Assembly (NCBI RefSeq): GCF_001613405.1
Contig: NZ_BDCH01000012.1
Span: forward strand, 868,001-932,000
DNA: 64,000 bases
Reading direction: 5' to 3'
From: Nocardia crassostreae
GTDB taxonomy: Bacteria; Actinomycetota; Actinomycetes; Mycobacteriales; Mycobacteriaceae
Shown here: positions 28,417 to 39,810 of the stretch, in pieces
How the letters are laid out: the number at the start of each line of letters is the position of its first letter
Position numbering within the stretch: the stretch's first letter is position 1
Translations under genes and position numbers: made by a program
Notes under the pieces: generated by a model
What the model saw: only the letters and a program-made list of their open reading frames with translations
What the model was told of the DNA's origin: nothing
The model's database searches: none

Positions 28417-29034
28417 GATGGGAAGGACGGGGGGCCGGAGATCGGGCTGCGGGAGCGGAAGAAGCGGCAGACTCGGCTCGATCTGTGTATGGCGGCGCGG
28501 CGGTTGACCGTGGAGCGGGGGCTGGACGCGACTACGACCGATGACATCGCGAAGGCGGTGGGGGTGTCGCCGCGGACGTTCTTCAATTATTACGAGACCA
28601 AGTTGGATGCGGTGGTCGGGCCGGTGACCGAGATCGGGACGCCGCAGGCGCGGGCGGAGTTCATCGCGGGCGGGCCCAGTGGGGTGCTGATCGATGATCT
28701 GATCGCGTTGTTCGCCTCCGACTATGAACCGGAAGACGAAGTGCGCGAGAGCATTGCGCTGGTCGCGGAGATCATCAAGACCGAGGGGCGGGTGCTGGCG
28801 GCGTTCTACGCGGCCGGTGCGCGGCACGAGGCCGCCGTGCGGGAATTGCTGTCCGCGCGGCAGGGGGAGGAGGTCTCGGCCGAATTCGCTGGTTTCACCG
28901 CAGGACTCATGTCGACGCTGACCACCCGGGCCGCCATGTCGCTGGCCAACGACCCCGACCGGTCCCTGGCCGAGGCGCTGCGGGCGCACTGCGCCATGGC
29001 CGCCGAGCTGTTTCGCGAACCCGACAAGAGATGA
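28393..29034 (+). CDS. TetR-family repressor
   Basis: A 213-residue regulator with an N-terminal TetR helix-turn-helix (VERGLDATTTDDIAKAVGV, SPRTFFNYYETK) and a variable ligand domain. It lies 12 bases before a DHA2 drug exporter, so it very likely represses that exporter and itself and releases on binding an exported compound. The true start is uncertain because of the ATGGGC repeat. Confidence 0.88.
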   Translation: MGMGMGMGDGKDGGPEIGLRERKKRQTRLDLCMAARRLTVERGLDATTTDDIAKAVGVSPRTFFNYYETKLDAVVGPVTEIGTPQARAEFIAGGPSGVLIDDLIALFASDYEPEDEVRESIALVAEIIKTEGRVLAAFYAAGARHEAAVRELLSARQGEEVSAEFAGFTAGLMSTLTTRAAMSLANDPDRSLAEALRAHCAMAAELFREPDKR

Positions 29035-30627
<1,593 letters not shown>

Positions 30628-30642
30628 TCTGATCTCCGAGTA

Positions 30643-30680
30643 GCTCTATGGTTCATTACATCAGTAATGAACCATAGAGC
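30643..30680. promoter_or_regulatory. Perfect 16+16 inverted repeat, GntR operator or terminator
   Basis: Bases 30643-30658 (starting GCTCTATGGTTCATTA) are the exact reverse complement of 30665-30680 around a 6-base centre. It lies 16 bases after the exporter stop and 14 before the GntR start. The A/T-rich composition and closeness to a YtrA-type GntR gene favour an autoregulatory operator over a terminator. Confidence 0.6.
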
Positions 30681-30694
30681 CGTAGGGGAGTGTC

Positions 30695-31060
30695 GTGTTC
30701 GACGATCGCAGCCCGATCTATCGGCAGATTGCCGAGCGGATCCGGGCGGATGTGCTGCACGGCGCGCTGGAGGAGGACCAGCAGATCATGTCCACTACGC
30801 AGTACGCCGAAATGTTCCGGATCAATCCGGCCACGGCGGCCAAGGCCTTTCAGGAACTGGTCACCGAGGGGGTGGTCTACAAGCGCCGGGGCGTGGGCAT
30901 GTTCGTCGCGCCGGGCGCGCGCGAGCTGCTGGCCGGGCGGCGCCGGGAGCGCTTCTTCGCCGAGATGGTCGATCCGATGATCGCCGAGGCGCGGGCGCTG
31001 GGGATTCCGCTGGATCAGGTGATCTCGCGGATTCGCAATGGGGAAGGGGGTTCCCGGTGA
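30695..31060 (+). CDS. YtrA-subfamily GntR regulator
   Basis: A 121-residue, short GntR protein with the winged helix (SPIYRQIAERIRADVLHG, RINPATAAKAFQELVTEGVVYKRRGVGMFV) and only a small dimerisation tail, as in YtrA regulators that control ABC exporters. GTG start, AGGGGAG 4 bases upstream. Its stop overlaps the ABC ATPase start (GTGA). Confidence 0.88.
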   Translation: MFDDRSPIYRQIAERIRADVLHGALEEDQQIMSTTQYAEMFRINPATAAKAFQELVTEGVVYKRRGVGMFVAPGARELLAGRRRERFFAEMVDPMIAEARALGIPLDQVISRIRNGEGGSR

Positions 31061-31953
31061 CCGCCATCGCCATCGAGCGGCTTTCGCTGCGCTATCCGCA
31101 CACCGGGGCGGACGTCCTGCACGAGGTGTCGCTGCACCTGTCCGAGCCGCGCATTGTCGGGCTGTTCGGCCGCAATGGCGCGGGCAAGACGAGTCTGCTC
31201 TCGGTGCTGGCAGCCTTCCGCAAACCCACTGCGGGACAAGTCCTGCTGGATGGTGCGCCGGTCTGGGAGAATTCCGAGAACACCCGGCGGATCTGCTTCA
31301 TCCGCGGCGGCGGGGACACCGTCGAGCACAATTGGCCCGAGGATCGGGTCGCGGACGCGCTGGCCGTCGCGAATATGCTGCGGCCGAACTGGTCCGCGGA
31401 GCGCGCCGCCGAGTTGATCGCGAAATTCGGGCTGCCGCAACGGACCCGGTTGAGCGAGCTGTCCACCGGGCAGCGTTCGGCGCTCGGCGTCGTGCTGGGA
31501 TTGGCGGCCCGCGCGCCCGTCACCATCTTCGATGAATCGCATCTGGGCATGGACGCACCGTCGCGGCGGATGTTCTACGACGAGCTGCTGCGCGAATATA
31601 CCGAGAACCCGCGGACATTCATCCTGTCCTCGCATCTCATCGACGAAGTGGGGCCGCTGCTCGAGGATGTGGTGATCCTGCACGAAGGCCGCATTCTGCT
31701 GCACGAGGAGGCGGAAACGTTGCGCGGCCAGGGCGCGGCGGTCACCGGTCCGGTCGATCGGGTCGATGCCTTCGTCGCCGGGCTGCGCGTGCTGGATCAG
31801 CAGCAGCTGGGCTCGACCAAGCGGGCGACGGTGCACGGTGCGCTGGACGACGGCCATCTCGGCGCAGCCCGCGCCGCAGGGGTCGTCGTTGAGCCACTTG
31901 CCTTGCAGGACTTGTTCATTCATCTCACCGCCAGCGAAGGGGACCGGAAATGA
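31057..31953 (+). CDS. ABC transporter ATPase (YtrB-like)
   Basis: A 298-residue single ABC domain: Walker A GLFGRNGAGKTS, signature LSTGQRSALGVVLG, Walker B VTIFDESHLGMD, switch His in FILSSHLIDE. The C-terminal ~80 residues form an accessory domain. Walker B has DES where the usual DEP stands. It forms an exporter with the following membrane protein, both under the GntR regulator. Confidence 0.88.
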   Translation: MTAIAIERLSLRYPHTGADVLHEVSLHLSEPRIVGLFGRNGAGKTSLLSVLAAFRKPTAGQVLLDGAPVWENSENTRRICFIRGGGDTVEHNWPEDRVADALAVANMLRPNWSAERAAELIAKFGLPQRTRLSELSTGQRSALGVVLGLAARAPVTIFDESHLGMDAPSRRMFYDELLREYTENPRTFILSSHLIDEVGPLLEDVVILHEGRILLHEEAETLRGQGAAVTGPVDRVDAFVAGLRVLDQQQLGSTKRATVHGALDDGHLGAARAAGVVVEPLALQDLFIHLTASEGDRK

Positions 31954-32692
31954 ACCTGGCGTCCTACTCCATCCGCGACAGTCGCTTCACCATTGCCCGG
32001 CATCTGTGGCACAGCAGCGGGGTGCTCGTGCTGTGGGCCGGACTGCTGATCTTCAGCGTGGTGCTGACCCTCGTAGTCAGCCTCGTGCGCGATATCGAGA
32101 TCAGCGGCTTGAGCGCGGCCGATGCCATTCCCCCTGGTACATGTTCGGCATGGGGATCTACGTGACCGCCGTGTACCTGCCCCTGTATCTCGCACACGGC
32201 ATCACCCGGCGTGAATTCGGCAAGCAGGCACTGCTTTTCGGGGCAGCACTGGTGACGGCCGGTGCGGCATTGATGACGCTCGGATTCGCGATCGAACGCC
32301 TGGTGTACGCGGTCGCGGACTGGCCACAGAAACTGGATTCGGGTGCCCGGGGCTTGTATTCGTCCACCCACCAGTACGGCTGGATGTTCCTCTCGTTCTG
32401 GCTCACCTTCGCCGTCTATCTCGCGGTGGGAGCGGCCATTGCCGCGGCCTTCTACCGCCGCGCCTGGGGTGGACTGGGCGGAGTCCTGCTCATTCCGGTG
32501 GGATTGCTGCTGATCGCCTCGACCGCGCTGACAGGTATCACCAGCGTGCCGGTCGGGGACCTCGCGAACACCCTCGCCGGTGACGCCGGGCCCGCGGTGA
32601 CCATTATCGCCTGCGCCGCATCGATTCTGCTGGCGCCCGCCGGGACCTGGGCGCGGGTCCGCGATACGCCGGTGCGCACCGGCGGCGACTGA
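31950..32692 (+). pseudogene. ABC-2 type membrane subunit with frameshift
   Basis: The repaired frame is ~248 residues with about six hydrophobic segments (e.g. GVLVLWAGLLIFSVVLTLVV, MFLSFWLTFAVYLAVGAAI). It begins at an ATG overlapping the ATPase stop. The C run at 32130-32134 is one base short: SAADAIP changes frame before PWYMFGMGIYVTAVYLPLYL. As it stands the protein ends after 71 residues and the exporter would lack its membrane part. Confidence 0.8.
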
Positions 32693-32800
32693 CCTACTTT
32701 GTCACGACACAGAACAAACTTTGTGCGAATTCATCGAAAGTCAGGACAGGGAGCGACAAAGAGGCGTTGAATCGCGGTATCCGTAGGAAAGAAGGACCCG
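32693..32800. promoter_or_regulatory. Promoter/operator region of the ROK-ABC operon
   Basis: ACAAACTTTGT (32714-32724) is an 11-base palindrome, and additional TTTGT (32698) and ACAAA-like elements flank it. ROK repressors bind such A/T-rich palindromes, so this is the likely operator of the operon that starts at 32801. Confidence 0.4.
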
Positions 32801-33992
32801 ATGCGGATCGCGGCTCGACCCGAAAACGCCCACCAGGTACGGCTATTGCGGCTATTGCGGCTGTTGCGGGCCGCAATCGCGGTCGGAGCTCGGGCATCCG
32901 ATGGAGCTGTCGCGTTCCAAGCTCGCGGTGGAACTCGATCGGCTGGCCGAGCTCGGGTTGGTGGAGGCGGGCGGGCTGGCGGCGTCCAGAGGCGGGCGGC
33001 GCTCGGCCATCGCGCGGCTGGCCTCCGGATTGCGGTTCGCCGCGGTGGATATCGGGGCGACCTCCATCGATGTCGCGGTGACCGACGGCGAATTGCGGGT
33101 GCTCGGAAAGCTTTCCGAGCCGTGCGATATCCGGCAGGGTCCGGCTGCGGTGCTCGAGCGGGTACTGGATCTGCTCGGCAAGCTGCGGGCAGAGCATGCG
33201 CCCGACGGGCGTTTGCACGGGGCCGGAATCGGGGTGCCCGGGCCGGTGAGTTTCCGCGACGGCATTCCGGTGACACCGCCCATCATGCCCGGGTGGCATC
33301 GATTTCCGGTGCGCGAGGCGGTCGCGCAGGAGCTCGGGTGCCTGGTGCTGGTCGACAATGACGTCAACATCATGGCGCTGGGCGAAATACACGCCGGGTC
33401 GGCGCATTCGGTCGATGATTTCCTGCTCGTCAAGGTCGGGACCGGGGTCGGCTGCGGAATCGTCGTGGGCGGCGGCATCTATCGAGGGGTATCCGGGAGC
33501 GCCGGGGATATCGGGCATATCCGGATCAACGATGACGGGCCCGTATGCGCCTGCGGCAATGCCGGTTGCCTGGAGGCGTATGCGGGCGGGGCGGCGCTGG
33601 CGCGGGAGGCGACGGCCACGGCGCGGGTTGGGCGGTCGGCCTTCCTCGCCGAGCGGCTGGCCGCCGCGGGGACGCTGAGCGCCGCCGATCTCGCCGATGC
33701 CGCGGCGGCCGGAGATCCGGTGGCGGTGGCCATGATTCGCGAGGCGGGCGGGCATCTGGGCACGGTGCTGGCGGGTCTGGTCAGCTTCTTCAATCCCGGG
33801 TTGGTGGTGATCGCCGGGGGCGTCACCGGCTTCGGGCATCCGCTGCTCGCGGAGATCCGCAGCGTCGTCTACCGGCGGTCGCTGCCGCTGGCCACCGGCA
33901 ATCTGCCGATCGTGCTGTCCGAACTCGCCGGGGTCGGCGGGCTGATCGGCGCGGCCCGGCTCATCAGCGATCACGTTTTCAGCGTCGCCTGA
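32801..33992 (+). pseudogene. ROK-family transcriptional repressor, frame broken in its HTH
   Basis: XylR/NagC-type ROK protein. N-terminal helix-turn-helix (RPENAHQVRLLRLLRLLR..., PQSRSELGHPMELSRSKLAV), then a sugar-kinase-like domain with VDIGATSIDVAVTD, GIGVPGPVSF and the ROK zinc motif CACGNAGCLEAY. The frame changes at the GGG at 32868-32870, between LLRLLR and PQSRSEL; removing one G (or adding two bases) restores it. The break follows a 9-base tandem repeat. It precedes a sugar ABC importer that it should repress until its sugar ligand appears. A start at the ATG at 32901 would lack half the HTH. Confidence 0.8.
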
Positions 33993-34019
33993 TTCGTGGC
34001 GTCGGCGAGGAGACCGGCC

Positions 34020-35534
34020 ATGGACACCGTGCTCACCACGGAGACCGTGCTCGAAATGCACGGCATCGTCAAGGAATTCCCGGGTGTGCGGGCCTTGGAC
34101 CACGTCGATCTGGAGGTGCGGGCGGGGGAGGTGCATTGCCTGCTCGGGCAGAACGGGGCCGGGAAGTCGACCTTGATCAAGGTGCTGTCCGGGGCGCATC
34201 AGCCCGACGAGGGCGAAATGCGTTGGCGCGGTGCACCGGTGCGATTGTCCGGACCGGCGGCGGCGACGCGGCTGGGGATCGCCACGATCTATCAGGAACT
34301 GGATCTGTGCGATGGGCTGAGCATTGCGGAGAACATCTATCTGGGGCACGAGTTCTCGCGTGCCGGGTTCACTCGCCGCACCCCGGCCGCTCGGGCCGCC
34401 ACCGAATTGCTCGGCAGGCTGGGGCATGCCGAGTTGCGGCCGGATGCGGCCGTCGGGTCCTTGCCCGCCGCGGCCAAGCAGGTGGTGAGCATTGCGCGGG
34501 CGCTCTTGCACGACGCGCGGCTGATCGTCATGGACGAGCCCTCGGCGGCGCTGGGCAATGACGAGGTGGCCAATCTGTTCCGGATCATCGGGCAGCTGCG
34601 GGCCGAAGGTGTTGCGGTCGTTTATATTTCGCTTCGGCTGGAGGAGATCCGGGCGATCGGCGATCGGATCACCGTGCTCAAGGACGGGCGCACCGTCGCC
34701 GCGGGGCTGCCCGCGCGCACGACCGGCACCGCGCAGGTGGTGTCGCTCATGACCGGGCGCGGTGATCTGCAAGCGGCGGCTCGCTCGGCTTCCGTGGCGG
34801 GCGAGCCTGTGCTGCGGGTCGAGGGCCTGGCCCTGGCGGGGCGGTTCCACGATATGTCGTTCACGGTGCGCGCCGGGGAGATCGTAGGACTGGCCGGGCT
34901 GGTCGGCTCGGGGCGGTCGGAAGTGCTGGAGACCATTTACGGTGCGCGGCGGGCGTCGGCCGGACAGGTGCTTGTCGACGGGCGGCGGATCCGGTCCGGC
35001 AGTATCCGCGCCGCCGTCGCCGCCGGGCTGGGGCTCGCGCCGGAGGAGCGCAAATCGCAGGCGCTGTTCCTGCTGGAATCGTTGGGGCGCAATATCTCCG
35101 CCGCCTCGCTGCCGCGCTATTCGCGGCTGGGCTGGTTCGGCCGGCGGCGCGAACGCGCCGATACCCGCGTCGCGCTGGGCCGGGTCGGGGTGCGCCCGGC
35201 CGATCCCGCGCATCCGGTGCGGGAATTGTCCGGCGGCAACCAGCAGAAGGCCGTGCTGGCGCGCTGGCTGCTCGACGATGCCCGGGTGCTGCTGCTGGAC
35301 GAGCCGACGCGCGGCGTGGATGTCGGTGCGCGCGCGGATGTCTACGCGCAGATTCGCAGGCTGGCCGAGCAGGGCGTGGCGGTGCTGCTGGTGTCGAGCG
35401 ATCTGCCGGAACTGCTGGCGCTGTCGGATCGGGTGCTGGTGCTGCGCGACGGCGTGGTGATCCACGCGGCCGCGGCGGCGGAACTCGGCGAACACGACAT
35501 CATCGCCATGATCATGGAAGGGAGCGCCTTGTGA
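34020..35534 (+). CDS. Sugar ABC importer ATPase (RbsA/MglA type, two ABC domains)
   Basis: A 504-residue tandem ATPase of the carbohydrate CUT2 class. Domain 1: Walker A LLGQNGAGKST, Walker B LIVMDEPSAA; its H-loop reads YISLRLEEI where RbsA proteins have SHR, so the switch His is Leu (codon 34632-34634). Domain 2: degenerate Walker A LAGLVGSGRSE, signature ELSGGNQQK, Walker B LLLDEPTRG. Loss of the domain 1 His could slow ATP hydrolysis, or it may be a sequence error. GAGGAG precedes the ATG. It overlaps the permease by 4 bases. Confidence 0.9.
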   Translation: MDTVLTTETVLEMHGIVKEFPGVRALDHVDLEVRAGEVHCLLGQNGAGKSTLIKVLSGAHQPDEGEMRWRGAPVRLSGPAAATRLGIATIYQELDLCDGLSIAENIYLGHEFSRAGFTRRTPAARAATELLGRLGHAELRPDAAVGSLPAAAKQVVSIARALLHDARLIVMDEPSAALGNDEVANLFRIIGQLRAEGVAVVYISLRLEEIRAIGDRITVLKDGRTVAAGLPARTTGTAQVVSLMTGRGDLQAAARSASVAGEPVLRVEGLALAGRFHDMSFTVRAGEIVGLAGLVGSGRSEVLETIYGARRASAGQVLVDGRRIRSGSIRAAVAAGLGLAPEERKSQALFLLESLGRNISAASLPRYSRLGWFGRRRERADTRVALGRVGVRPADPAHPVRELSGGNQQKAVLARWLLDDARVLLLDEPTRGVDVGARADVYAQIRRLAEQGVAVLLVSSDLPELLALSDRVLVLRDGVVIHAAAAAELGEHDIIAMIMEGSAL

Positions 35535-36544
35535 GCGAGGTGCAGGCGAAAACGGCGGCCCCGCCCGGTGATCGACCGGTGACGGCCGTGCCGGGAAAGG
35601 CGCGCCGGGAGATTCGCAAACACGCGACGCTGGTGGCGGCGCTGCTGGCGCTGCTCGCGGTCGGGGCGGTGACCAAGGGCGAGGACTTCCTCAGCACGAG
35701 CAATCTGATCACCATCCTGACGCTGGCGTCGGTCATCGGGGTGGTGACCGTCGGGATGACGTTCGTGATCATCGGCGGGGGCATCGATCTGTCGGTGGGC
35801 GCGATCATCGCGCTGGCCTAGGTGTGGTGCACGACCACGGCGACGCAGTCCTACGGTGTGGCGGGAATGGTGTTCAGCGCCTTGGCCGTCGGCGCGGCCT
35901 GCGGGTTCGTGAACGGCGCGCTCATCGCCTACGGCAAGCTGGTGCCGTTCATCGTGACGCTGGCCATGATGGTGGCCGCGCGCGGGCTGGCCGAGGAGAT
36001 CTCCGGACGGCAATCGCAATTGGTGACCACCGATCTGCTGGCGCTGGCGCAGGAGCGGGTGCTGGCGATTCCGCTGCTGGTGTACCTGTTCCTCGTCGTG
36101 GTGGCCATCGGCTGGATACTGCTGGAGCGCACCACCTTCGGGCGGCGCAGCTTCGCGGTCGGCGGCAATCCGGAGGCGGCCCGGCTGGCGGGCATCGATG
36201 TGCGGCGGCACACGCTGCTGCTGTACGTGATCTCCGGGGTGTGCTGCGGTATCGCGGCCATCATGCTCACCGCGCAGACGACCACCGGGGCCAGTACCAA
36301 CGGCCAGCTCTACGAATTGGACGCCATCGCCGCGGTGGTCATCGGCGGCACGCTGCTCAGCGGCGGATTCGGCACCATTACCGGGTCGATCCTCGGGGTG
36401 CTGGTCTTCACCGTCATCGAGGATCTGTTCATTCTCAACAACCTGGCACAACCCATCCAGGCGATCGGCAAGGGCGCGATCATCGTCGCGGTTCTGCTGT
36501 TCCAGCGCTTCGGCCGCGCGCGGGCCGTCTCCACTCTCACTTGA
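35531..36544 (+). pseudogene. Sugar ABC permease (RbsC type) with an in-frame TAG
   Basis: The repaired frame is 337 residues with ~8-10 membrane helices and the CUT2 motif GGGIDLSVGAIIALA. TAG at 35819-35821 follows immediately (ALA stop VWCTT); TCG to TAG would explain it, as relatives have ALAS. After the stop the frame runs intact to 36544 (TFGRRSFAVGGNPEAARLAGI, FGTITGSILGVLVFTVI). Without readthrough the importer has no channel. Confidence 0.82.
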
Positions 36545-36570
36545 GAACTGTTGATGCACAAAGGAATACC

Positions 36571-37617
36571 ATGAGTACCACCCATATCCCCTCCCGTCGC
36601 GGCGTACTGCTGGGCGGTCTGGCCGCGGGCGCGGGCCTGTTCGCGGCCGCTTGCACCTCCAATGAGAGCACCTCCAATACGCAGGTCGCGGGGGTCACCG
36701 GCGACAATGCGGCGGCGGGGCAGGAGGTGAATATCGGATTCTCCGCGCCCGCGGCCGATCACGGATGGACGGCGGCCATTACGCGCAATGCGCGGGCGCA
36801 GGCCGAAGGGCTCAGCGATGTGCGACTCGACCTGACCGAGGGCACCAATGACGTGGCCCGCCAGATCGAGCAGGTGCAGACGCTGATCAATCAGAAGGTC
36901 GACGTGCTGGTGATCCTGCCGTTCGACGGCAATGCGCTCACCGAGGTCGCGAAAAACGCCATGTCGGCGGGGATTCCGGTGATCAACCTGGATCGGGTGT
37001 TCGCCTCGGCGCTGGCCTATCGCACCTGGATCGGCGGCGACAACTACGGGATGGGCATCAATGCGGGCAATTTCATCATTGCCCGGATGCGGGAGAAGAA
37101 CATTGCCGATCCGGTGATCGTGGAGATCGCCGGGATCGACAATCTGCAGCTCACCCAGGAGCGCAGTCAGGGGTTCCGGGATGTGCTGGGGGCGGCCGGA
37201 TTCCGGATCGAGGCGCGGCAGTCGCCCGATTTCACCGCCTCGGGCGGGCAGCAGGTGGCGAGTCAGATGCTGCAGGCGGTCAAGAAGATCGACGCCATGT
37301 GGAATCACGACGACGATCAGGGCATCGGGGTGCTCGCCGCCATTCGGCAGGCCGATCGCACCGGGGAATTCGTCATGGTCGGCGGGGGCGGTTCGACGCA
37401 GGCCATGACCGAGATCAAGGGCGGGAACTCGCCCCTGCAGGCGACCGTGCTCTACAGCCCCGCCATGGCGTCCTCGGCGGTGGCGCTGGCCCGGCTGCTG
37501 GGGCAGCGCAAGGCGCTCGGTGATCTCGCCGAACACGATGTGCCCGCGAAGATCACGACCTTCTCCGCGGTCGTCACCAAGGACAACGTGGATCAGTACG
37601 TGGCCAACGGTTACTGA
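36571..37617 (+). CDS. Sugar ABC importer substrate-binding lipoprotein (RbsB type)
   Basis: A 348-residue binding protein. The N-terminus has twin-arginine-like SRRGVLLGG and lipobox FAAAC. The mature domain is a type I periplasmic fold (VNIGFSAPAADHGWTAAI, VDVLVILPFDGNALTEVAK, IAGIDNLQLTQERSQGF). It should capture a monosaccharide or cyclitol outside the membrane. AAGGA lies 5 bases before the ATG. Its own frame is intact although the permease before it is broken. Confidence 0.9.
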   Translation: MSTTHIPSRRGVLLGGLAAGAGLFAAACTSNESTSNTQVAGVTGDNAAAGQEVNIGFSAPAADHGWTAAITRNARAQAEGLSDVRLDLTEGTNDVARQIEQVQTLINQKVDVLVILPFDGNALTEVAKNAMSAGIPVINLDRVFASALAYRTWIGGDNYGMGINAGNFIIARMREKNIADPVIVEIAGIDNLQLTQERSQGFRDVLGAAGFRIEARQSPDFTASGGQQVASQMLQAVKKIDAMWNHDDDQGIGVLAAIRQADRTGEFVMVGGGGSTQAMTEIKGGNSPLQATVLYSPAMASSAVALARLLGQRKALGDLAEHDVPAKITTFSAVVTKDNVDQYVANGY

Positions 37618-37639
37618 CACCCGACCCGAACGGAGCCCG

Positions 37640-38803
37640 ATGAGCTCGACACATCGACCGACGCTCGGCATCGGCCTGGTCGGCCGTGCCTTCATGGGGC
37701 GCGCGCACTCGCACGCCTGGCGCAGCGTGGACGCGTTCTTCGAACTGCCTTGGGAGCCGGTGCTTTCCGTGCTCGCGGGGCGCGATGCCGGGCGGGCGGG
37801 GGAGGCGGCCGCCCGGCTCGGGTGGGGGAGTGCGGTGGGGGACTGGAAGCATCTGCTCGAACGTGAGGATGTGGATCTCGTCGATATCTGCACGCCGGGG
37901 GACAGCCATGCCGAAATCGCGGTCGCCGCACTGGAAGCCGGGAAGCATGTGCTGTGCGAGAAGCCGCTCGCCAATACCGTGGCCGAGGCGGAGGCCATGG
38001 CGGCCGCGGCCGAGCGGGCCGCGCGTCGCGGGGTGCGGTCCATGGTCGGCTTCAGCTACCGGCGGGTGCCCGCGCTCTCGCTGGCGCGGAAGCTGGTGGC
38101 GCAGGCGCGAATCGGCATGATCCGGCATGTGCGGGCGCAGTATCTCCAGGACTGGCTGGCCTATCCGCTGACGCCGCTGAGCTGGCGGCTGGAACGGGAG
38201 CGCGCCGGGTCCGGGGCGCTCGGGGATATCGGTGCGCACATTGTCGACGCCACCCAATTCGTGACCGGGGAGATGCTCATCGGGGTCTCGGCCCTGCTGG
38301 ACACCTTCGTCACCGAACGGCCGCTGCCCGATGGTGCGGGCAGCGGGCCCGTCACTGTGGACGATGCCGCGCTGTTCCTCGGGCGGCTGTCCGGCGGCGG
38401 GCTGGCCTCCTTCGAGGCCACCCGGGTGGCGACCGGCCGCAAGAACTCACTGCGCCTGGAGATCAATGGAACTCGCGGCAGCCTGGCCTTCGATCTGGAG
38501 GCCATGAACGAGCTCTGGTTCCACGACAACACCGGTGACGCCGAGACCGCCGGATTCCGCCGCATCCTGGTCACCGAACCCCAGCATCCCTACGCGGGGG
38601 CCAGGTGGCCGCCCGGACACGGTCTCGGCTACGACCACACCTTCACCAATGAGGTCGCCGACCTCGTCATCGCCATTGCCGCGGGCAAGGATCCCGAACC
38701 CACCTTCGCCGACGGCCTCGCCGTGCAGCGCGTCCTCGCCGCGGTCGAGGCGAGCGCGGCCGACGCCGGACGCTGGACCGCAATCGGAGGAGACCCCTCA
38801 TGA
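37640..38803 (+). CDS. Gfo/Idh/MocA-family NAD(P)-dependent sugar dehydrogenase
   Basis: A 387-residue oxidoreductase with an N-terminal Rossmann start [19 protein letters not shown], the family motif CEKPLANTV and the C-terminal alpha/beta domain with [12 protein letters not shown]. Relatives oxidise myo-inositol, scyllo-inositol or hexoses to keto sugars. It follows the binding protein by 22 bases and overlaps the isomerase gene by 4, so the importer substrate is its likely substrate. Confidence 0.88.
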   Translation: MSSTHRPTLGIGLVGRAFMGRAHSHAWRSVDAFFELPWEPVLSVLAGRDAGRAGEAAARLGWGSAVGDWKHLLEREDVDLVDICTPGDSHAEIAVAALEAGKHVLCEKPLANTVAEAEAMAAAAERAARRGVRSMVGFSYRRVPALSLARKLVAQARIGMIRHVRAQYLQDWLAYPLTPLSWRLERERAGSGALGDIGAHIVDATQFVTGEMLIGVSALLDTFVTERPLPDGAGSGPVTVDDAALFLGRLSGGGLASFEATRVATGRKNSLRLEINGTRGSLAFDLEAMNELWFHDNTGDAETAGFRRILVTEPQHPYAGARWPPGHGLGYDHTFTNEVADLVIAIAAGKDPEPTFADGLAVQRVLAAVEASAADAGRWTAIGGDPS

Positions 38804-39807
38804 GACCGATAACCCTCTTCACCGGCCAATGGGCCGACCTGCCCTTCGAGCAAGTCTGTGAACTGGCCGCCGGGTGGGGTTACGACGGACTCGAAATCGC
38901 CTGCTCCGGTGACCATTTCGAGGTCGACAAGGCGCTGTCCGACCCGAACTACGTCACCGCGAAGCGAAAGACCCTGGAACAGTACGGCCTCGGGGTCTTC
39001 GCCATCTCCAATCACCTGGTGGGCCAAGCGGTCTGCGACCACCCCATCGACGACCGCCACCGCGCCATCCTCCCCGCCCGCATCTGGTCCGACGGCGATC
39101 CGGAAGCAGTTCGCCGACGAGCCGCCGCCGAAATGGCCGACACCGCCAGAGCCGCAGCCAAGTTGGGCGTAACCACCGTCGTCGGATTCACCGGCTCCTC
39201 CATCTGGCACACGGTGGCCATGTTCCCCCCGATCTCCCAGTCCGCCATCGACCGCGGCTACCAGGATTTCGCCGACCGCTGGAACCCTATCCTCGACGTC
39301 TTCGACACCGAAGGCGTCCGCTTCGCCCACGAGGTCCACCCCAGCGAAATCGCCTACGACTACTGGACAACAGTCCCCACCCTGACCGCCATCGACCACC
39401 GCCCCGCCTTCGGCCTCAACTGGGACCCCTCCCACTTCATCTGGCAAGACCTAGACCCCGTCGGCTTCATCCTCGATTTCGCCGACCGCATCTACCACGT
39501 GGACTGCAAAGACACGAAACTCCGTCTCGGCGACGGCCGCCGCGGCCGCCTCTCCTCCCACCTCCCCTGGGCCGACCTCCACCGCGGCTGGGACTTCGTC
39601 TCCACCGGCCGCGGCGACGTCCCCTGGGAGGACTCCTTCCGCGCCCTCAACGCCATCGACTACACCGGCCCCATCTCCATCGAATGGGAAGACGCGGGCA
39701 TGGACCGCCTCGCAGGCGCCCCCGAAGCCCTGGCCTTCATCCGCCGGTACAACGCCCTCACGCCCCCGTCCGCCGCCTTCGACGCCGCTTTCACCGACAA
39801 CCGCTGA
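38800..39807 (+). CDS. Sugar phosphate isomerase/epimerase (xylose-isomerase-like TIM barrel)
   Basis: A 335-residue AP-endonuclease-2/IolE-type TIM barrel with metal-ligand motifs [24 protein letters not shown] and ISIEWED. The family epimerises or dehydrates keto sugars such as 2-keto-myo-inositol. Coupled by ATGA to the dehydrogenase gene. Last gene of the ROK operon. Confidence 0.87.
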   Translation: MRPITLFTGQWADLPFEQVCELAAGWGYDGLEIACSGDHFEVDKALSDPNYVTAKRKTLEQYGLGVFAISNHLVGQAVCDHPIDDRHRAILPARIWSDGDPEAVRRRAAAEMADTARAAAKLGVTTVVGFTGSSIWHTVAMFPPISQSAIDRGYQDFADRWNPILDVFDTEGVRFAHEVHPSEIAYDYWTTVPTLTAIDHRPAFGLNWDPSHFIWQDLDPVGFILDFADRIYHVDCKDTKLRLGDGRRGRLSSHLPWADLHRGWDFVSTGRGDVPWEDSFRALNAIDYTGPISIEWEDAGMDRLAGAPEALAFIRRYNALTPPSAAFDAAFTDNR

Positions 39808-39810
39808 GAG

